Shown here one piece after another: positions 10,640-23,600 of a stretch of DNA of 64,000 nucleotides. How positions within the stretch are numbered: the stretch's first letter is position 1; each line of letters opens with the position of its first letter. A model generated the notes under the pieces. The model was not told the origin of the DNA. It saw only the letters and a program-made list of their open reading frames with translations, and did not search any database. Made by a program: the position numbers and the translations under genes. Location: assembly GCA_011799875.1 (NCBI GenBank), contig CM022298.1, positions 55,209,792 to 55,273,791 on the forward strand, in the 5' to 3' direction. Source of the DNA: Thinopyrum elongatum (lineage: Eukaryota > Streptophyta > Magnoliopsida > Poales > Poaceae).

Positions 10640-11990
10640 AATCACCATGTTCAACGTAGGGTGTAGGGGTAGGCAGAAGGCTCCGTTTGGGAGCATGTTT
10701 TTTCTCGACATCCGTCAAATGACCTAATTTTTTTCACTGGCTTGTATGAACAATTCAAGGCATCATGCCAAGGTTTTTTGGTTTTCTACAAATTTACATT
10801 TTCTGGAGTTTTCTTTGTCAAAAAAGGGCGATAAATTGCCGAATGTGTCGCAACTTGCATACACTGTCGAAAATTGTTCAAACTTGGCATGGATTCCTAC
10901 CATGGGTATGCCCACCTGCTTGCAAAAGTTGGGTCATTGCAAGCGTATCCAAAAATAGATCATGTTCAACATAGGGTGTCCGGGTACGTTAGAAGGCTTT
11001 GTCTAAGAGCACGTTGTTTCTCGACATCCTTAAAATGGCCTCAATTTTTCCCATGGCCTTGTATGACCAATTCAAGGCACCATGCCAAGTTGTTTTGGTT
11101 TTCAATAAATTTTACATTTTCTAGAGTTTTCTCGGTAAAAAAAGAAAATAAATGCCCGGACATGTTGCAACTTGCATACACTGTCGAAAATAGTTCAAAC
11201 CTGACATAGATGCCTACCATGTGCATGCTCACCTTCTTGGAAAAGTTGTGGTCTTTTGAAGGATATCTAAAAACAGACCATGTTCAAATGAGGGTGTTCA
11301 GGTAGGCCAGAAAGCTCCGTCTGAGAGCACGTTGTGTTTCGACATCCATGAAATGGCCCCAATTTTTTATATGACCTTGTATGGCCAACTAAATGCATCA
11401 TGCCAAGTTGTTTTCTTTTTTGATGAATTTTGCGTTTTCTGGAGTTTCCTCGGCCAAAAAGGGTTGATAAACGGTCGGACATGGCGCGACTTGCATACGG
11501 TGTCAGAAATCATTCAAACTTGACATGGATGTCTACCATGGGCGTGCTCACCTACTTCAAAAGGTTGGGGTCATTTTAAGAATGTCCAAAATTAGACCAT
11601 GTTCAATGAAGGGTGTTCGGTTGCCAGAAGGCTCTGTTTGAGAGCACGTTGTTTCTTGACATCCTTGAAATGGCCCCAATTTTTTCCATGGCCTTGTATG
11701 ACCAATTCAAGACACCATGCTAAGTTGTTTGGATTCTCAACAAGTTTTGCATTTTCTGGAGTTTTTCCGGTGAAAAAAGACCGATAAATGATCGGACGTG
11801 TCGCAACTTGCATACGGTGTCAGAAGTCATTCAAACCTGTCACTGATGCCTACCATGGGCAATGCCCACCTTCCTGCAAAAGTTGGGGTCATTTGAATGA
11901 TGTCCAAAACTAGACCATATTCGACAAAGAGTGTCCGGTAGGCCAGAAGGATCCGTCCGAGAGCATGTTATTTCTCAACATCCTTAAAAT
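10640..11990. repeat. tandem array, ~314-319 bp unit, about 4.3 copies
   Basis: The phrase CATGTTCAA...AGGGTGT recurs near 10646, 10965, 11279, 11598 and 11917 (the last diverged), giving periods of 319, 314, 319 and 319. Each unit carries a CATGCCAAG segment, a TTTTCTGGAGTTT segment and a GCAACTTGCATAC segment in the same order. Confidence 0.8.
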
Positions 11991-12499
11991 AAGTTCATAG
12001 ATTTAAAAAAGTTCATGAATTTAATAAAATGAAAATAAGAAGAAACAAAGACAAATAAAAAATGAATAAAATGGAATAAGAAGGCCAAACAAAAGCAAAA
12101 GAAAAAACCGACTGAGAAGATGCACTAAAAAAGAAGTAATTAGACGCAAGAAGTGAGCTATCCTAGTTGGCTATAGTGGGTGGAAGTAATCACAGAGGTC
12201 CATAGTTTGAATCCTACTTCATGCACCTATTTTTTCAAGGTTAAAAATTGAAAAGGAAAATGGGCCAGACCTTGAACGAAGGGGTGTGTGCACCGGTTTG
12301 TGCGATGCTACTCCCTATACAGCGGGAGCGCCTAGTCATCGTTTTCTGCGCTACTTAGTGGACGCAGCGCTTGAACACCACCTTTCATGGGCCGGCCAAA
12401 CTACACGAGCGATCAGCTATCGCTCGTCAAGAGCATACGCTCGATCGCTTCTTCGTGGTTTGACCAAAAGAAAACTTCTTCATGGTTGACCTGGACGAA

Positions 12500-13060
12500 A
12501 AGTTGACCATTGACATGTTTGACCTTTGACCATTGACTATAAAAAAAGGGTTCGTCCTTTTGAAAAAGTTTATGGACTTGAAAAAAATAAGCGGATTTGC
12601 AAAATGTTCATAAATTAAAAATACCATGAATTACAAAAACCCATGGATTTTGATAAAAAAAAGTTCACGGTTTTTTTTTAAAAATCATCGATTTTGCAAA
12701 AAGTTTATCAATTTCGAAAAAAGTCCATCGATTTTGAAAAAAAAAATCATCTACTTTGAAAAAAAATCATTCATCTTGAGAAAGGTTCATCAATTTTTAA
12801 AAAAATCATCAATCTTGAATAAAGTTCATCGACTTTGACAAAAAGTTCATCAATATTAAAAAAAGGTTCATTGATTTTTTTAAAGGAAACTGAAAATGTT
12901 TGCACATTGCAAAAGAAAAAGTAAAACAAAAAGGAACATAAAAATGAAAAGAAAATGAAAAAGAAAAAAAGGGAAATGAAAACCGAAAAAAAGTTTGAAA
13001 AAACAAGAAAAAAGAAAATAAGAAAGAGGAAAGAGGAAAGAAGAAAAGGACGAGAAAGAA
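12500..13060. repeat. A/T-rich degenerate short repeats
   Basis: Many diverged copies of short words such as GTTCATCGATTTTGAAAAA are followed by an A/G-rich run. Apparent ORFs here are products of the composition. Confidence 0.6.
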
Positions 13061-13139
13061 CTATTTAATCACAAGTGCTCAAGTCGGCTGGTTGGTTATC
13101 ACGTCCAACTATGTACCTGGATCGATTCCTCTCAGGCTC

Positions 13140-13463
13140 CCATTTTTTTCAGGATTTAAAATCAGAAAAAAAAAGGGAAAGATGGGCCGGGCCAGCTCAC
13201 TGTACATGTATACAGCGAACGAATGATTTCTAATATATGACCATCATGCCCTTACTTATAAAGAGGTATCGACTAATCTGAACCGTCCATGTGTTTAGGG
13301 GGGTGTACCGAAGCGTTTTTTCAGGATTTAAAATCAGAAAAAAAAGGGAAAGATGGGCCGGGCCAGCTCACTGTACACATATACAGCGGGAGGTATCGAC
13401 TAATCTGAACCGTCCATGTGTTTAGGGGGGTGTAGCGAAGCGTTTAGGGGGGTGTACCGAAGC
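13140..13463. repeat. duplicated terminal segment of the TIR element
   Basis: The block containing AAGATGGGCCGGGCCAGCTC and GAACCGTCCATGTGTTTAGG occurs twice, and the GGGGTGTACCGAAGCG end occurs three times (one with a substitution). The right end was duplicated in place or built up by repeated insertion. Confidence 0.65.
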
Positions 13464-13930
13464 GTTTCTCATGTTTCGAACTACTGAATCTCAAATCATT
13501 GTCTGTCATTTGCAGGAGTGAATGTCCTGTGTGGTGTGGGGATCCTGTCAACACCTTATGCCGTAAGGCAGGGTGGCTGGCTTGGGCTGGTGATACTGGC
13601 CGTGCTCGCCGTGCTGGCGTGGTACACCGGGGTGCTCCTCCGACGTTGCCTCGACAGCAAGGAAGGCCTCAAGACCTACCCAGACATCGGCCACGCCGCA
13701 TTCGGCACGCCTGGTCGCATTGTCATCTCAGTATAATTTCTGCCAAATCTGATGGCCAACTGACGTTTAGTTTCATTTCAGTATTACAGAGTACAGTAGA
13801 GGATGGTCTTGTGCTAACTCTTGACTCCTTTGTTTTTGCCGCCTGCAGATAATCCTGTACATGGAACTGTATGTAAGTACTTCTCATGAAACATTTGCTT
13901 GCTGATTTAGAAATATTACTTTGACAGATA

Positions 13931-14011
13931 CTCCCTCCGTAAAGAAATATAAGAGAGTTTAGATCACTAAAATAGTGATCTAAACGCTCTGATATTTCTT
14001 TACAGAGGGAG
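13931..14011. mobile_element. Stowaway MITE, 81 bp
   Basis: It begins CTCCCTCCGTAAAGAAATAT, ends with the complement, and is flanked by TA at 13929-13930 and 14012-14013. It folds into a near-perfect hairpin. It sits in the intron after the 24-nt micro-exon and leaves both splice sites intact. Confidence 0.9.
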
Positions 14012-16066
14012 TACATTACTAGATGCTCTGTTTTATGGTGTGCATAATACAGTGAAGTGAGTCTAACCAGCATACAGAAACTTCACTAGAAGTATAATAT
14101 TTTTCAAGACATGTTGTTTCTTGAACATCACCGTTGTTTATAAGCATATCAATAGCTCCAATTCTTTCCATGCAGGCTTGTTGCATTGAGTATCTGATAC
14201 TGGAGAGTGACAATCTATCAAAGTTGTTCCCCAATGCACACCTGACTATATGTGGCTTCAGCCTGGATGCCCATGTGTTATTCGCAATCCTTACGACGCT
14301 TGTTGTCATGCCGACAACTTGGCTTCACGACCTCAGTTGTCTAAGCTTCATTTCAGGTATCAATCCATTCACCTGCAGCTCATGTCTTTCATCTGACCAA
14401 ATATGTGATCTCACCTACTGATTCTGAATTTTGTAGCTGGAGGAGTCGTCGCGTCGATCGTCATCGTCTCCTGCCTCTTTTGGGCAGGGCTTGTTGATCA
14501 TGTCGGTGTCAACAAGAGTGAAGGGACGGCACTGAATCTCCCTGGAATCCCCATTGCCATTGGCTTGTATGGGTACTGCTACTCAGGGCATGGGGTGTTC
14601 CCTAACATCTACTCTTCCCTGAAGAAGAGCAACCAATTCAACGCTGTTCTTTTCACATGGTAAACACACCAAAACCACTGTATGTACAACACAGCCTTTT
14701 TGCGCAATCCAGGATCTCACGAGGGGTTTTGTTTGTTGTCAGCATCGCGCTATCTACTGTTCTGTTTGCGGGTGCCGCGGTCATGGGGTACATAATGTTT
14801 GGCGAAACCACGGAGTCTCAGTTCACACTGAACATGCCCCCAAATCTTATGTCTTCCAAGATTGCAGTCTGGACTACGGTACATTTTCTTGTCTACATTA
14901 GCAAATTAAGTTCATATGGTTCATTTCTTGATAGTGTACAATTTTGTTCTGTTATGAGATGGCTCTTTGTTTCAGTGTAATGTTAGGTTTCTTTCTCTAG
15001 CATGATTTACAGAACATATTAAATACACAGGGTTCCTTTTTGTGAGGCAAACAGCACATCATGCTGACAGTATCTTTCAGGTGACAAATCCAATAACCAA
15101 ATATGCACTTACCATGACTCCTCTTGCCCTGAGTTTGGAAGAGCTGCTGCCTCCGAATAGATAGACGCACGGGAACGTAATTGTGCTCAGATCAGCACTA
15201 GTGTTGTCTTCCCTTGTTGTTGCTCTATCTGTTCCATTCTTTGGTAATTTTTTTCATCACTAGTAATCATTTGAATGAAAATTGATATTTAGTTAAATCT
15301 TGCTGATTTTCCTAATTTTCTGATTTAATTGATTTGGCCGTGCCTTTATAGGACTTGTGATGTCCCTAGTTGGATCTCTTCTCACCATGTTTGTGGTAAG
15401 TTTTTCTTCTGAATTTTAGTGTCGTTTGTTTGTTGTTGGTCTTGAGATAGGTAACTGCTCATGCCAAGCTGTACTGCAGTAGTGCCATCTGTTTGTTGAT
15501 TGTTGTAGCTAACACATGGTACTTTTTAGGCGTATATTCTACCTTGTGCATGCTTTTTGGCCATCCTAAGGAGTACAGTGACTTGGTATCAGGTAAAAAG
15601 TTGTTTCTTAGTTTGAACATTTATCTATATTATTAGACCATAACAAGATTAAATATGATTTCTAATGAAAAGGAAAAGTGGTACATATAATTCTTAGGAT
15701 TGAAATGCATGTATGATGCATAGTTGGTTCATAAATTTTAAATAGTAATACAAATAATTCTCAACTTTGATTAGTTAAGCATTTCTTTTGTATCACAGTT
15801 TTTTATTCACTCCAATAAACACCGAATCTCTCAGCGGGAACACATCAGCCTCCATTCTCTACAATTTCAAAAGTTCAGAATGGACTTGATCAGGCATATT
15901 AGCAGAATGGACTCAAAGCTCAAATATCTGAAGACGCCATTTAATAAACAAATGCATTATTTCTTTGCAGATAGTACTATGTGTGTTCATCATTGTCGTC
16001 GGTCTCTGTTGTGCGGGTGTTGGCACATACTCCTCCCTTTCTAAGATCATCCAAAATTATCAGTAA

Positions 16067-16514
16067 ATCCTTGTGAAGCACTGTGATTTGTATGTACTAA
16101 AAGATGAATGTTTTACTTGTTTCGAGTGCTCTTTTTGCAAGACTTTTACAAAAACATGTCATGATAGATAGGATGAACCATGAAAGGAGAATCAGATTGA
16201 GGTTGTTCTCCTGGGCGGAGTACCCTGAAAGTGACTTCACCTCCTTCTTCTTAGTGCATCAATTTTTGTTAGTAATGATGAGGTTTGCAAATCTTCAATT
16301 GTGATCCTCATTTTCCAATCTCTTTAATTTGTGGCCTTCGATGCAACATTCAGTAATTGTGAAGTTGATATACGCAGTTGTGAACATGTCTACCAGATTT
16401 ACTACATATCCATTTTTCTAGCTTGCATGTTTTTTCAGGAAGGTACTAGGTAACTTGTATTAAAGGATGAAATATCCATGTGTGTTTCTTATTCTTATTA
16501 TTATGCATAAAAAG
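16067..16514. other. 3' UTR and downstream region of the AVT1-like gene
   Basis: No further coding signal is seen. The T-rich sequence after the stop at 16064-16066 is plausible 3' UTR, but I cannot place the polyadenylation site. Confidence 0.45.
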
Positions 16515-17135
16515 TTGTATAAAGGCCAAGAAGATCTCACCCATCAAGCCTTTGAAAACGCAAGCAAACCTCACCCTTCCCCTTTCCATTTCCAAAACAA
16601 CGCACCCGCGACACCCCCTAGTGCACCACCAACACCTTACCCTCTGTGACAATGGCCTGCACCTTTGTACTGACAAGCTATGCCATGCCGACATGCCGCC
16701 CACCATCATACGAACTCTCCTAGATCCTGGCACCGACTCCACCCAAGCGAACCATTATGGTAGGCACCATAACCAATACTCGCATGCCACGAAGTTCTTT
16801 TCCCCTAATTTTGTTCTCCTCTGGAAGCTATGGTAGATAAACCCACTGATATTGCTTACCAATCCATAACTTCTCGAACAGAAGAACCTGACAAAGCTAC
16901 TAAGTTTGTGGCCGCCATCATCCGATTCCCTAGGCGTGCATCAATAATCAAAGAAGGCATGCCTTTTTAGGCGTAACTGCTCCCCTTACGCGCTTGAGGA
17001 CACACACTAGGCATCCTGAGGTGTCGTGATGCGTGTGAGACGTATACGTACGTGGGACATGCAGAAGTAATGTAACGTTCGGTGCGCAAGTGACGTATAC
17101 GCCGCATGGCGCATGCACATAAAATCCATCGCTCC
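16515..17135. repeat. diverged direct repeat, copy 1
   Basis: This ~620-bp block starts near GGCCAAGAAGATCTCAC and ends near GGCGCATGCACATAAAAT. It recurs at about 17815-18472, with the same order of phrases such as CCTTTCCATTTCC, CCCCTAATTTTGTTCTCCTC and GGTGTCGTGATGCG. A short third copy of its start lies near 17398. No protein family is recognised in any frame. Confidence 0.6.
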
Positions 17136-17508
17136 AAGGAGTACGTTAGGGGGGGACAAACAGACGTCTAAGCTAACGAAACACAACCGTCGACAACCCC
17201 TAACGTGTGAGGGCACCGCCATATTTAAAACAAACGACATTCCTGCAACGACATGGATCTCGCCGTGTGAGCCTTTGGCGAAGATAGCCGTTACCTCGAC
17301 ACCAAACAACACCGATACAACATACCATTTTGTTAAGAAAGATGAATGACATGGATCTTCTCCTTTGAAAGGTACTTGTTGACTGGTTTCTATATCTAAG
17401 GCCAAGAAGATCTCACCACACCAACCAGGTCTTTGAATGCACAAACGAATGAATGGCGGCTTCAATGGTCACCATTGGAGCCCAGGGCCACATGGCCCAT
17501 GCACACAC
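17136..17508. other. spacer between the direct repeats
   Basis: It holds a partial third copy of the repeat start near 17398 and a minus-strand frame (17007-17465) without recognisable motifs. Confidence 0.4.
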
Positions 17509-17757
17509 CACTAGTAGCTATCACATTAGTAGCGTGCCTTAAAGTATTGCGCCACTGGTAAATTACGCGAGGGTTTAGGCTGCTGCGTCCATGAATTGGT
17601 GGCGTGTGTACCTCTGGCCACGGCCACTAACAATCTGTTATTGCTGGTGTGTGCTCGTTCTGGCATGTCACCGGAATTTTGGGCAAATATTAGTGCGCGT
17701 GTCTCTTCGAAGGCGCGCCACTAATGTAAATTGCCTATAAGCATTTCTACGCTAGTG
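17509..17757. mobile_element. small CACTA-type MITE, 249 bp
   Basis: It starts CACTAGTAGC and ends in CTAGTG. The subterminal phrases ACATTAGTAGCG at left and, on the opposite strand, ACATTAGTGGCGCG at right are inverted copies. The flanks CAC and ACA do not match exactly, so the target duplication is unclear. Confidence 0.55.
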
Positions 17758-17814
17758 ACAAGATACACTCAATTGCAATCTTTGGGATCATCTCTTAGAG
17801 GGTAATTGTTGTGT

Positions 17815-18472
17815 TTTTTTTTATCCAAGGCCAAGAAGGTCTCACCAACCAGACCATTGAAAACACAAGCAAACATCACTCTTCCCCTTTCCATTTCCTA
17901 AATAGTGCACATGTGACACACACTCCCCGGTACACCACCATCACCATACGATCTGTGATGATGGCCAACGTTTTTGTACTAGGGAGTGTGTACTGGAACC
18001 CTCACATGAACGCCGTCACCCACCACCATCACACCATCACACGAACCCTCCTAGATCTTGACACCGTCTTCACCCAAGTCAACCATTATGGTATGCACCA
18101 TAACCAATATTCGCATCACACAACGTTCTTGTCCCCTAATTTTGTTCTCCTCCGGAAGCTATGATAGATTAGGTAACCCAACCACCGCCAGTTACCAATC
18201 CATAACCATCCGGGAGAAAGAACCTCACAAAAGTACTCATTTTGTAGTTGTCGGCGTTCAATTACCCGGGCGTATATCAATAATTGAAGAAGGCGTCCCT
18301 TTTTAGGTAACTGCCCCCCTTACACGCGTGGATACACACACTAGGCTCTCCGAGGTGTCGTGATGCGCGTGGGACGTATACGTGCATGGGACATGCAGAC
18401 GCAATGTAACGTTCGATGCGCGAGTGTGACGTATACGATGCATGGCGCATGCACGTGAAATTCGTCGCTAGA
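17815..18472. repeat. diverged direct repeat, copy 2
   Basis: This is the second copy of the block at 16515-17135, with many substitutions and small indels; the duplication is not recent. Confidence 0.6.
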
Positions 18473-18642
18473 TAAATCAGTGAGTGAGCGAGGGGGCGAG
18501 TGAGCGACCGAGAAGATTAGTGGGCGGGCCCATTCCAGTGACCCATGAGCGCTAGTTCTTAAACAGGCGCTGATTAGGTGGTCTCACCCGGATGAGTTTC
18601 AAGAGGCGCTATACGCGCCGATTTGGAGGTCTCACCCGAATG
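18473..18642. other. left flank of the Copia element
   Basis: A short GAGTGAGCGA-type run is followed by sequence with two GAGGTCTCACCCG-like phrases. No gene is recognised. Confidence 0.4.
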
Positions 18643-18647
18643 AGTCA

Positions 18648-20319
18648 TGTTGGGAACGTTGCATGGAAAACAAAAATTTTCTACGCACACGCAAGATCTA
18701 TCCATGGAGATGCATAGCTACGAGAGGGGGAGAGCATCTTCATACCCTTGAAGATCGCAAAGCGGAAGCGTTTATCAACGCGGTTGATGTATTCGTACAC
18801 CTTCACGATTCGTCCTGATCAAGTACCGAACGTACGGCAAATCCGCGTTCAGCACACGTTCAGCTCGATGACGTCCTCGCCTTCTTGATCCAGCAAGATG
18901 GGCGAAGTAGTAGATGAGTTCCGGCAGCACGACGGCGTGGTGATGGTGTTGATGAAGAACAATCTCCGCAGGGCTTCGTCAAGCACAACGGAAACTATGA
19001 CGGAGGATAAACTAGAGGGGACGGGGTTGCCGGCACACGGCTTGGTGATTCTTGATGTGTTCCAGGTGCTAGCCCTGCCCCTCTATTTATATGTTGAACT
19101 CTGGGGTCGTAACTTGGAGAAAGAGCCTCCTCAAAGTTGGTTCTGCCCGTAAGGAAGAGTTCTTCTCGGACTTCCAGGACCAGACGCCACAATCTTTGGC
19201 GTCTGGCCCAGACGCCATGGGCCTCGGCGTCTGGCCCAGGGCTAGATGCCAAGGTCTCTGGCGTTTGGCCCCCTGGCCTCCGCAAAACTCCTTTTGCACT
19301 GACCTAAAGCCCCGTGCGCTTTACCCCTTGGCTAAACCATATCATCCTATATATCAATCTTTACCTCCGGACCATTCCGGAGCTCCTCGTCATGTCCGTG
19401 ATCTCATCCGAAACTCCGAACAACATTCGGTCACCAACATACATAACTCATATAGTACTATATCGTCAACGAACGTTAAGCGTGCGGACCCTACGGGTTC
19501 GAGAACTATGTAGACATGACTGAGACACCTCTCCGGTCAATAACCAATAGTGGAACCTGGATGCCCATATTGGCTCCTACATATTCTACGAAGATCTTTA
19601 TCGGTCGAACCTTTATGACAACATACGTAATTCCCTTTGTCCATCGGTATGTTACTTGCCCGAGATTCGATCGTCGGTATCTCTATACCTAGTTCAATCT
19701 CGTTACCGGCAAGTCTCTTTACTCGTTCCGTAATACATCATCTCGTAACTAACTCATTAGTCATTTGCTTGCAAGGCTTCTTATGATGTGTATTACCGAG
19801 AGGGCCCAGAGATACCTCTCCGATACACGGAGTGACAAATCCCAATCTCGATTCACGCCAACTCAACAGACACCTTCGGAGATACCTGTAGAGCATCTTT
19901 ATGATCACCCAGTTACGTTGTGACGTTTGATAGCACACAATGTATTCCTCCGGTATCCGGGAGTTGCATGATCTCATGGTCGAAGGAACATGTATTTGAC
20001 ATTAAGAAAGCAGTAGCAATAAACTGAACGATCATATGCTAAGCTAACGGATGTGTCTTGTCCATCACATCATTCTCCTAATAATGTGATCCCGTTATCA
20101 AATGATAACTCATGTCTATGGTTAGGAAACCTTAACCATCTTTGATCAACGAGCTAGTCTAGTAGAGGCTCACTAGGGACACGGTATTTGTTTATGTATC
20201 CACACATGTATTTAAGTTTTCGGCCAATACAATTCTAGCATGAATAATAAACCTTTATCATGATTTAGGAAATATAATAATAACCATTTTATTGTTGCCT
20301 CTAGGGCATATCTCCATCA
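18648..20319 (-). repeat. 3' LTR of the Copia element
   Basis: On the minus strand it starts TGATGGAGATATGCCC and ends CGTTCCCAACA. It is 1672 bp against 1671 bp for the partner LTR, with scattered substitutions between them. Confidence 0.92.
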
Positions 20320-20334
20320 GTCTCCCACTTGCAG
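20320..20334 (-). promoter_or_regulatory. polypurine tract of the Copia element
   Basis: The minus strand reads GCAAGTGGGAGAC directly before the 3' LTR, the position and form of a plus-strand priming site. Confidence 0.8.
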
Positions 20335-20550
20335 TAGAGTCAATAATCTAGTTCACATCGCCATGTGATTAACACCCATAGTTCACATCGCCATGTGACT
20401 AACACCCAAAGAGTTTACTAGAGTCAATAATCTAGTTCACATCGCCATGTGATTAACACCCATAGTTCACATCGCCATGTGACTAACACCCAAAGAGTTT
20501 ACTAGAGTCAATAATTTAGTTCACATCGCCATGTGATTAACACTCAAAGA
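20335..20550. repeat. ~84-bp tandem repeat next to the polypurine tract
   Basis: GTTCACATCGCCATGTGATT and its partner with GTGACT alternate in about 2.5 units of a longer repeat. It is non-coding and lies between RNase H and the 3' LTR. Confidence 0.8.
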
Positions 20551-20668
20551 GTACTAAGGTGTGATCATGTTTTGCTTGTGAGAGAGGTTTAGTCAATGGG
20601 TCTGCCATATTCAGATCCGTATATATTTTGCAAATTTCTATGTCCACAATGCTCTGCATGGAGCTACT

Positions 20669-23600
20669 CTAGCTAATTGCTCCCACGTTCAATACATATC
20701 CAGATTGAGACTCAGAGTCATCTGGTTTGGTGTTAAAGCTTGCATCGATGTAACCCTTTACGATGAACTCTTTATCACCTCCATAATCGAGAAACATTTC
20801 CTTAGTCCTTTTCAGGTACCTAAGGATAATTTTGACCGTTGTCCAGTGGTCCACTCCTGGATCACTATCGTACCCCCTTGCCAAACTCATGGCAAGGCAC
20901 ACAACAGATTTGGTACACAGCATGGCATACTTTATAGAACCTATGGCTGAGGCATAGGTCAAGATGGCAATGGGGCCCCGAAACCCGCGTCCCCGTGGTT
21001 TTTTACCCTATTAGGGGACGGGGATGGGCGTCTTTTCATCCCCGCGGGGCTGTTGTTGGGCATATTATACAACCCGACACGTTTCGTGGGTTTGCACCCG
21101 TTTCAGTAGTCCCCGAACCCGAAACCCGGCAAAATACATTTTTTCTACCAAGCACATCTTGTTGAACCATGTATGGCTGAAATCTGATCATCTTTGTTGC
21201 TGAAATCTGATCATCTTTGTTGCTGAAATGTGGTATCATGCTGCTGAAATACACTCTATATAGCTGTTGAACCATCTACTATAGTTTTTTGTTGAAATTT
21301 GCTCAAGTTATGCTGCTGAAATGTTATTCTTTGTCGCCACTATGTTTATTTAAATGTTTTGATTTTCTCGTGGGTTCCCCGTGGGTTCCCCGAAACCCGA
21401 TGGGTTTAGGGGACGGGCGGAAAACAAGCCCTGCGCACGGTGATGGGGACGGGGACGGGTTTACGATTTTCTCGTGGGGATGGGTTTGGGAAGGCAAAAC
21501 CCGATGGGTTTCGTCCCCGTTGCCATCTTGAGGCATAGGGAATGACTTTCATTCTCTCTCTATCTTCTGCCGTGGTCGGGTTTTGAGTCTTTACTCAATT
21601 TCACACCTTGTAACACAGGCAAGAACCCTTTCTTTGACTGATCCATTTTTGAACTTCTTCAAAACTTTATCAAGGTATGTGCTTTGTGAAAGTCTATTAA
21701 GCATCTTGATCTATCCCTATAGATCTTGATGCCCAATATATAAGCAGCTTCACCGAGGTCTTTCATTGAAAAATTCTTATTCAAGTATCCTTTTATGCTA
21801 TCCAGAAATTCTATATCATTTCCAATCAATAATATGTCATCCACATATAATAGCAGAAATGCTACAGAGCTCCCACTCACATTCTTGTAATACAGGCTTC
21901 ACCGAAAGTCTGTATAAAACCATATGCTTTGATCACCTCATCAAAGCATATATTCCAACTCCGAGATGCTTGCACCAGTCCATAGATGGATCGCTGGAGC
22001 TTGCACACTTTGTTAGCACCTTTAGGATCGACAAAACCTTCTGGTTGCATCATATACAACTCTTCTTTAAGAAATCCATTAAGGAATGCAGTTTTGACGT
22101 CCATTTGCCAGATTTCATAATCATAAAATGCGGCAATTGCTAACATGATTCGGATGGACTTAAGCATCGCTACGGGTGTGAAAGTCTCATCGTAGTCAAC
22201 CCCTTGAACTTGTCGAAAACCTTTCGCGACAAGTCGAGCTTTGTAGAGTAGACAGTAACATTACCATCAGTGTCAATCTTCTTCTTGAAGATTCATTTAT
22301 TCTCTATGGCTTGCCGATCATCGGGCAAGTCCACCAAAGTTCATACTTTGTTCTCATACATGGATCCTATCTCAGATTTCATGGCCTTAAGCCATCTGTC
22401 GGAATCTGGGCTCATCATTGCTTCTTCATAGTTCATAGGTTCGTCTTGGTCTAGTAACATGACTTCCACGACAGGATTACCGTACCACTCTGGTGCGGAA
22501 CATGCTCTGTTCGACCTACAAGGTTCAGTAGTAACTTGATCTGAAGTTTCATGATCATCATCATTAGCTTCCTCTCTAGTTGGTGTAGGCATCACGGGAA
22601 CGGATTTCTCTGATGTGCTACTTTCCAAATTGTGAGAAGGTACAATTACCTCATCAAGTTCTACTTTCCTCTCACTCACATCTTTCGAGAGAAACTCCTT
22701 CTCTAGAAAGGACCCATTTTTAGCAACAAAGATCTTGCCTTCGGATCTTGTGGTAGAAGGTGTACCCAATTGTTTCCTTAGGGTATCCTATGAAGATGCA
22801 CTTCTCCAATTTGGGTTCGAGCTTATCAGGCTGAAGCCTTTTGACATAAGTGTCGCAACCCCAAACTTTAAGAAACGACAGCTTAGGTTTCTTGCCAAAC
22901 CACAGTTCATACGGTGTCATCTCAACGGATTTAGATGGTGCCCTATTTAACGTGAATGCGGCTGTCTCTAATGCATAACCCCAAAACGATAGTGGTAAAT
23001 CGGTAAGAGACATCATAGAATGCACCATATCCAATAAAGTACTATTACGACGTTCGGACACACCATTACTCTGTGGTGTTCCAGGTGGCGTGAGTTGTGA
23101 AACAATTCCACATTGTTTTAAATGAAGGCCAAACTCATAACACAAATATTCGCCTCCGCGATCAGATCGTAGAATCTTTATTTTCCTGTTACGATGATTC
23201 TCCACTTCACTCTGAAATTCTTTGAACTTTTCAAATGTTTCAGACTTGTGTTTCATTAAGTAGATATACCCATACCTACTTATATCATCTGTGAATGTCA
23301 GAAAATAACGATACCTGCCGCATGCTTCAATACTCATCGGACTGCATACATCGGTATGTATTATTTCCAATAAGTCATTAGCTCGCTCCATTGTTCCGGA
23401 GAATGTAGTTTTTAGTCATCTTGCCCATGAGGCATGGTTCGCAAGTATCAAATGATTCATAATCAAGTGATTCCAAAAGTTCATCTGCATAGAGTTTCTT
23501 CATGCGCTTTACACCAATATGACCAAAACGGCAGTGCCACAAGTATGTTGCACTATCATTATCAACTTTGCATCTTTTGGCATCAATATTATGAATATGT

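Larger units (their letters stand above)
9729..13463. mobile_element. 3.7-kb TIR DNA transposon in intron 1 (Mutator-like?)
   Basis: The left end reads GCTTCGGTACACCCCCC, and the right end has the complementary GGGGGGTGTACCGAAGC. No transposase is recognised. The interior is AT-rich, with degenerate GAACATTTTT and GTTCATCGATTTTG words and a ~318-bp tandem array. No clear target duplication is visible, so the superfamily is uncertain. Confidence 0.5.
9155..16066 (+). pseudogene. AVT1-like: AVT1-type vacuolar amino-acid transporter, disrupted
   Basis: AVT1 proteins are multi-pass H+-coupled amino-acid transporters of the AAAP family, generally placed in the vacuolar membrane. Recognisable exons are 9155-9342, 13516-13730, 13849-13872, 14176-14356, 14437-14659, 14743-14878, 15081-15243, 15352-15395, 15530-15592 and 15971-16066. 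All visible junctions are GT-AG and phases agree from the second listed exon onward. Landmarks are the acidic N-terminus (SVSDQSFVMESDDEE), GVGILSTPYAVRQGGWLG, the 24-nt micro-exon IILYMELY, LSTVLFAGAAVMGY, TNPITKYALTMTPLALSLEE and the terminus GTYSSLSKIIQ. Two faults are seen. The family's second exon, between the N-terminus and GVNVLCGVG, is missing; joining the flanking exons directly would shift the frame because phases 2 and 1 do not fit. TAG at 15162-15164 also interrupts exon 8. Splice sites and downstream exons are well kept, so the loss looks recent. Confidence 0.85.

Noticed and set aside
20335..20550. CRISPR-like array
   Set aside because: The repeats are direct tandem copies with no unique spacers, inside a plant retrotransposon.
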